Source: Candidatus Cloacimonadota bacterium
GTDB taxonomy: Bacteria; Cloacimonadota; Cloacimonadia; Cloacimonadales; Cloacimonadaceae
Assembly (NCBI GenBank): GCA_017996595.1
Contig: JAGOGT010000105.1
Location: 1 to 5,218, forward strand
Length of the DNA: 5,218 nt
Direction: 5' to 3'
Part shown: piece by piece, positions 5,050-5,218 of the stretch
Numbering within the stretch: the first letter of the stretch is position 1
Layout: every line of letters starts with the position of its first letter
Translations under genes and position numbers: made by a program
The notes under the pieces: model-generated
The model's input: only the letters and a program-made list of their open reading frames with translations
Database searches by the model: none
Told to the model about the DNA's origin: nothing

Positions 5050-5218
5050 TTACCTTTCCTCATCAGTTCAGATAACTCAATCGCTCTTCGACCAACCTGT
5101 TTCGCCCACTTGGAAGCCAGCATACCATTGGCAGCTCGTTCCCAGTCTCCAGCACCAATAAATACCAGAGTGTTCTTGAACTCCAGCAGTCCCTTGATAC
5201 CCAAGTTGAAGCACATAT
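5046..5218 (-). CDS. Phage-type lysozyme, GH24 family (partial, C-terminal 56 residues)
   Basis: The frame enters from the right edge and ends at TGA (5048-5046). The visible part has the C-terminal hallmarks of T4-type lysozyme or endolysin: FNLGIKGLLEFKNTL, then SKWAKQVGRRAIELSELM and a closing RKGK. In that family the S-x-W-x-x-Q-x-x-x-RA pattern is conserved near the end. The catalytic Glu and its Asp/Thr partners would lie upstream, outside the window. The enzyme cuts the glycan strands of peptidoglycan for host lysis. The ATG at 5216-5214 is an internal Met. It is coupled to the 110-aa gene by a four-base overlap and marks this end of the window as prophage or phage-derived. Confidence 0.88.
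   Translation of the reverse strand, partial: MCFNLGIKGLLEFKNTLVFIGAGDWERAANGMLASKWAKQVGRRAIELSELMRKGK

Noticed and set aside
4946..5161. Plus-strand open frame opposite the lysozyme/110-aa gene junction
   Set aside because: It is antisense to two overlapping phage genes with clear coding evidence, and it has no ribosome site or recognisable product.

Overview
The window looks like a piece of a Gram-negative bacterial chromosome with a phage-derived segment at its right end. A secreted beta-barrel protein implies an outer membrane. The mix of a B12-type radical SAM/DUF4080 protein, a DUF3795 protein and a PorT-like outer-membrane barrel suggests the FCB group or an anaerobic candidate phylum such as Cloacimonadota. 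That placement is an impression from the protein styles and was not tested.

Left part (1-1347). The C-terminal half of a radical SAM/DUF4080 protein enters from the left edge. It overlaps by four bases (ATGA) a small 12-cysteine DUF3795 protein, so the two are very probably translationally coupled. A strong bidirectional terminator (1313-1347) separates them from the convergent outer-membrane gene.

Middle (1366-4128). A 196-aa outer-membrane beta-barrel gene lies on the minus strand. It has a perfect TATAAT box, and an 18-bp palindrome falls at the predicted 5' end of its mRNA. A 443-bp divergent intergenic region follows. Next comes a plus-strand gene for an unrecognised 558-aa protein with three N-terminal membrane segments and a large exported domain. 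It ends at a strong hairpin terminator built on the GTAGGGGCGACC palindrome.

Right part (4129-5218). About 450 bp appear non-coding but are structured: short direct repeats, two adjacent stem-loops and candidate promoters. They lead to a mini CRISPR-like array. It has one intact 36-nt palindromic repeat, 38- and 37-nt spacers, and two end repeats broken inside the palindromic core next to an 11-bp inverted repeat. The broken right repeat supplies the last codons and the stop of a minus-strand 110-aa gene. That gene overlaps (GTGA) the 3' end of a phage-type GH24 lysozyme gene running off the right edge. The right end is therefore probably a prophage or prophage remnant joined to a decayed CRISPR array. 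No cas gene lies in the window.

The features most worth following up are the array-phage junction, the 558-aa membrane protein, and the structured leader of the outer-membrane gene.
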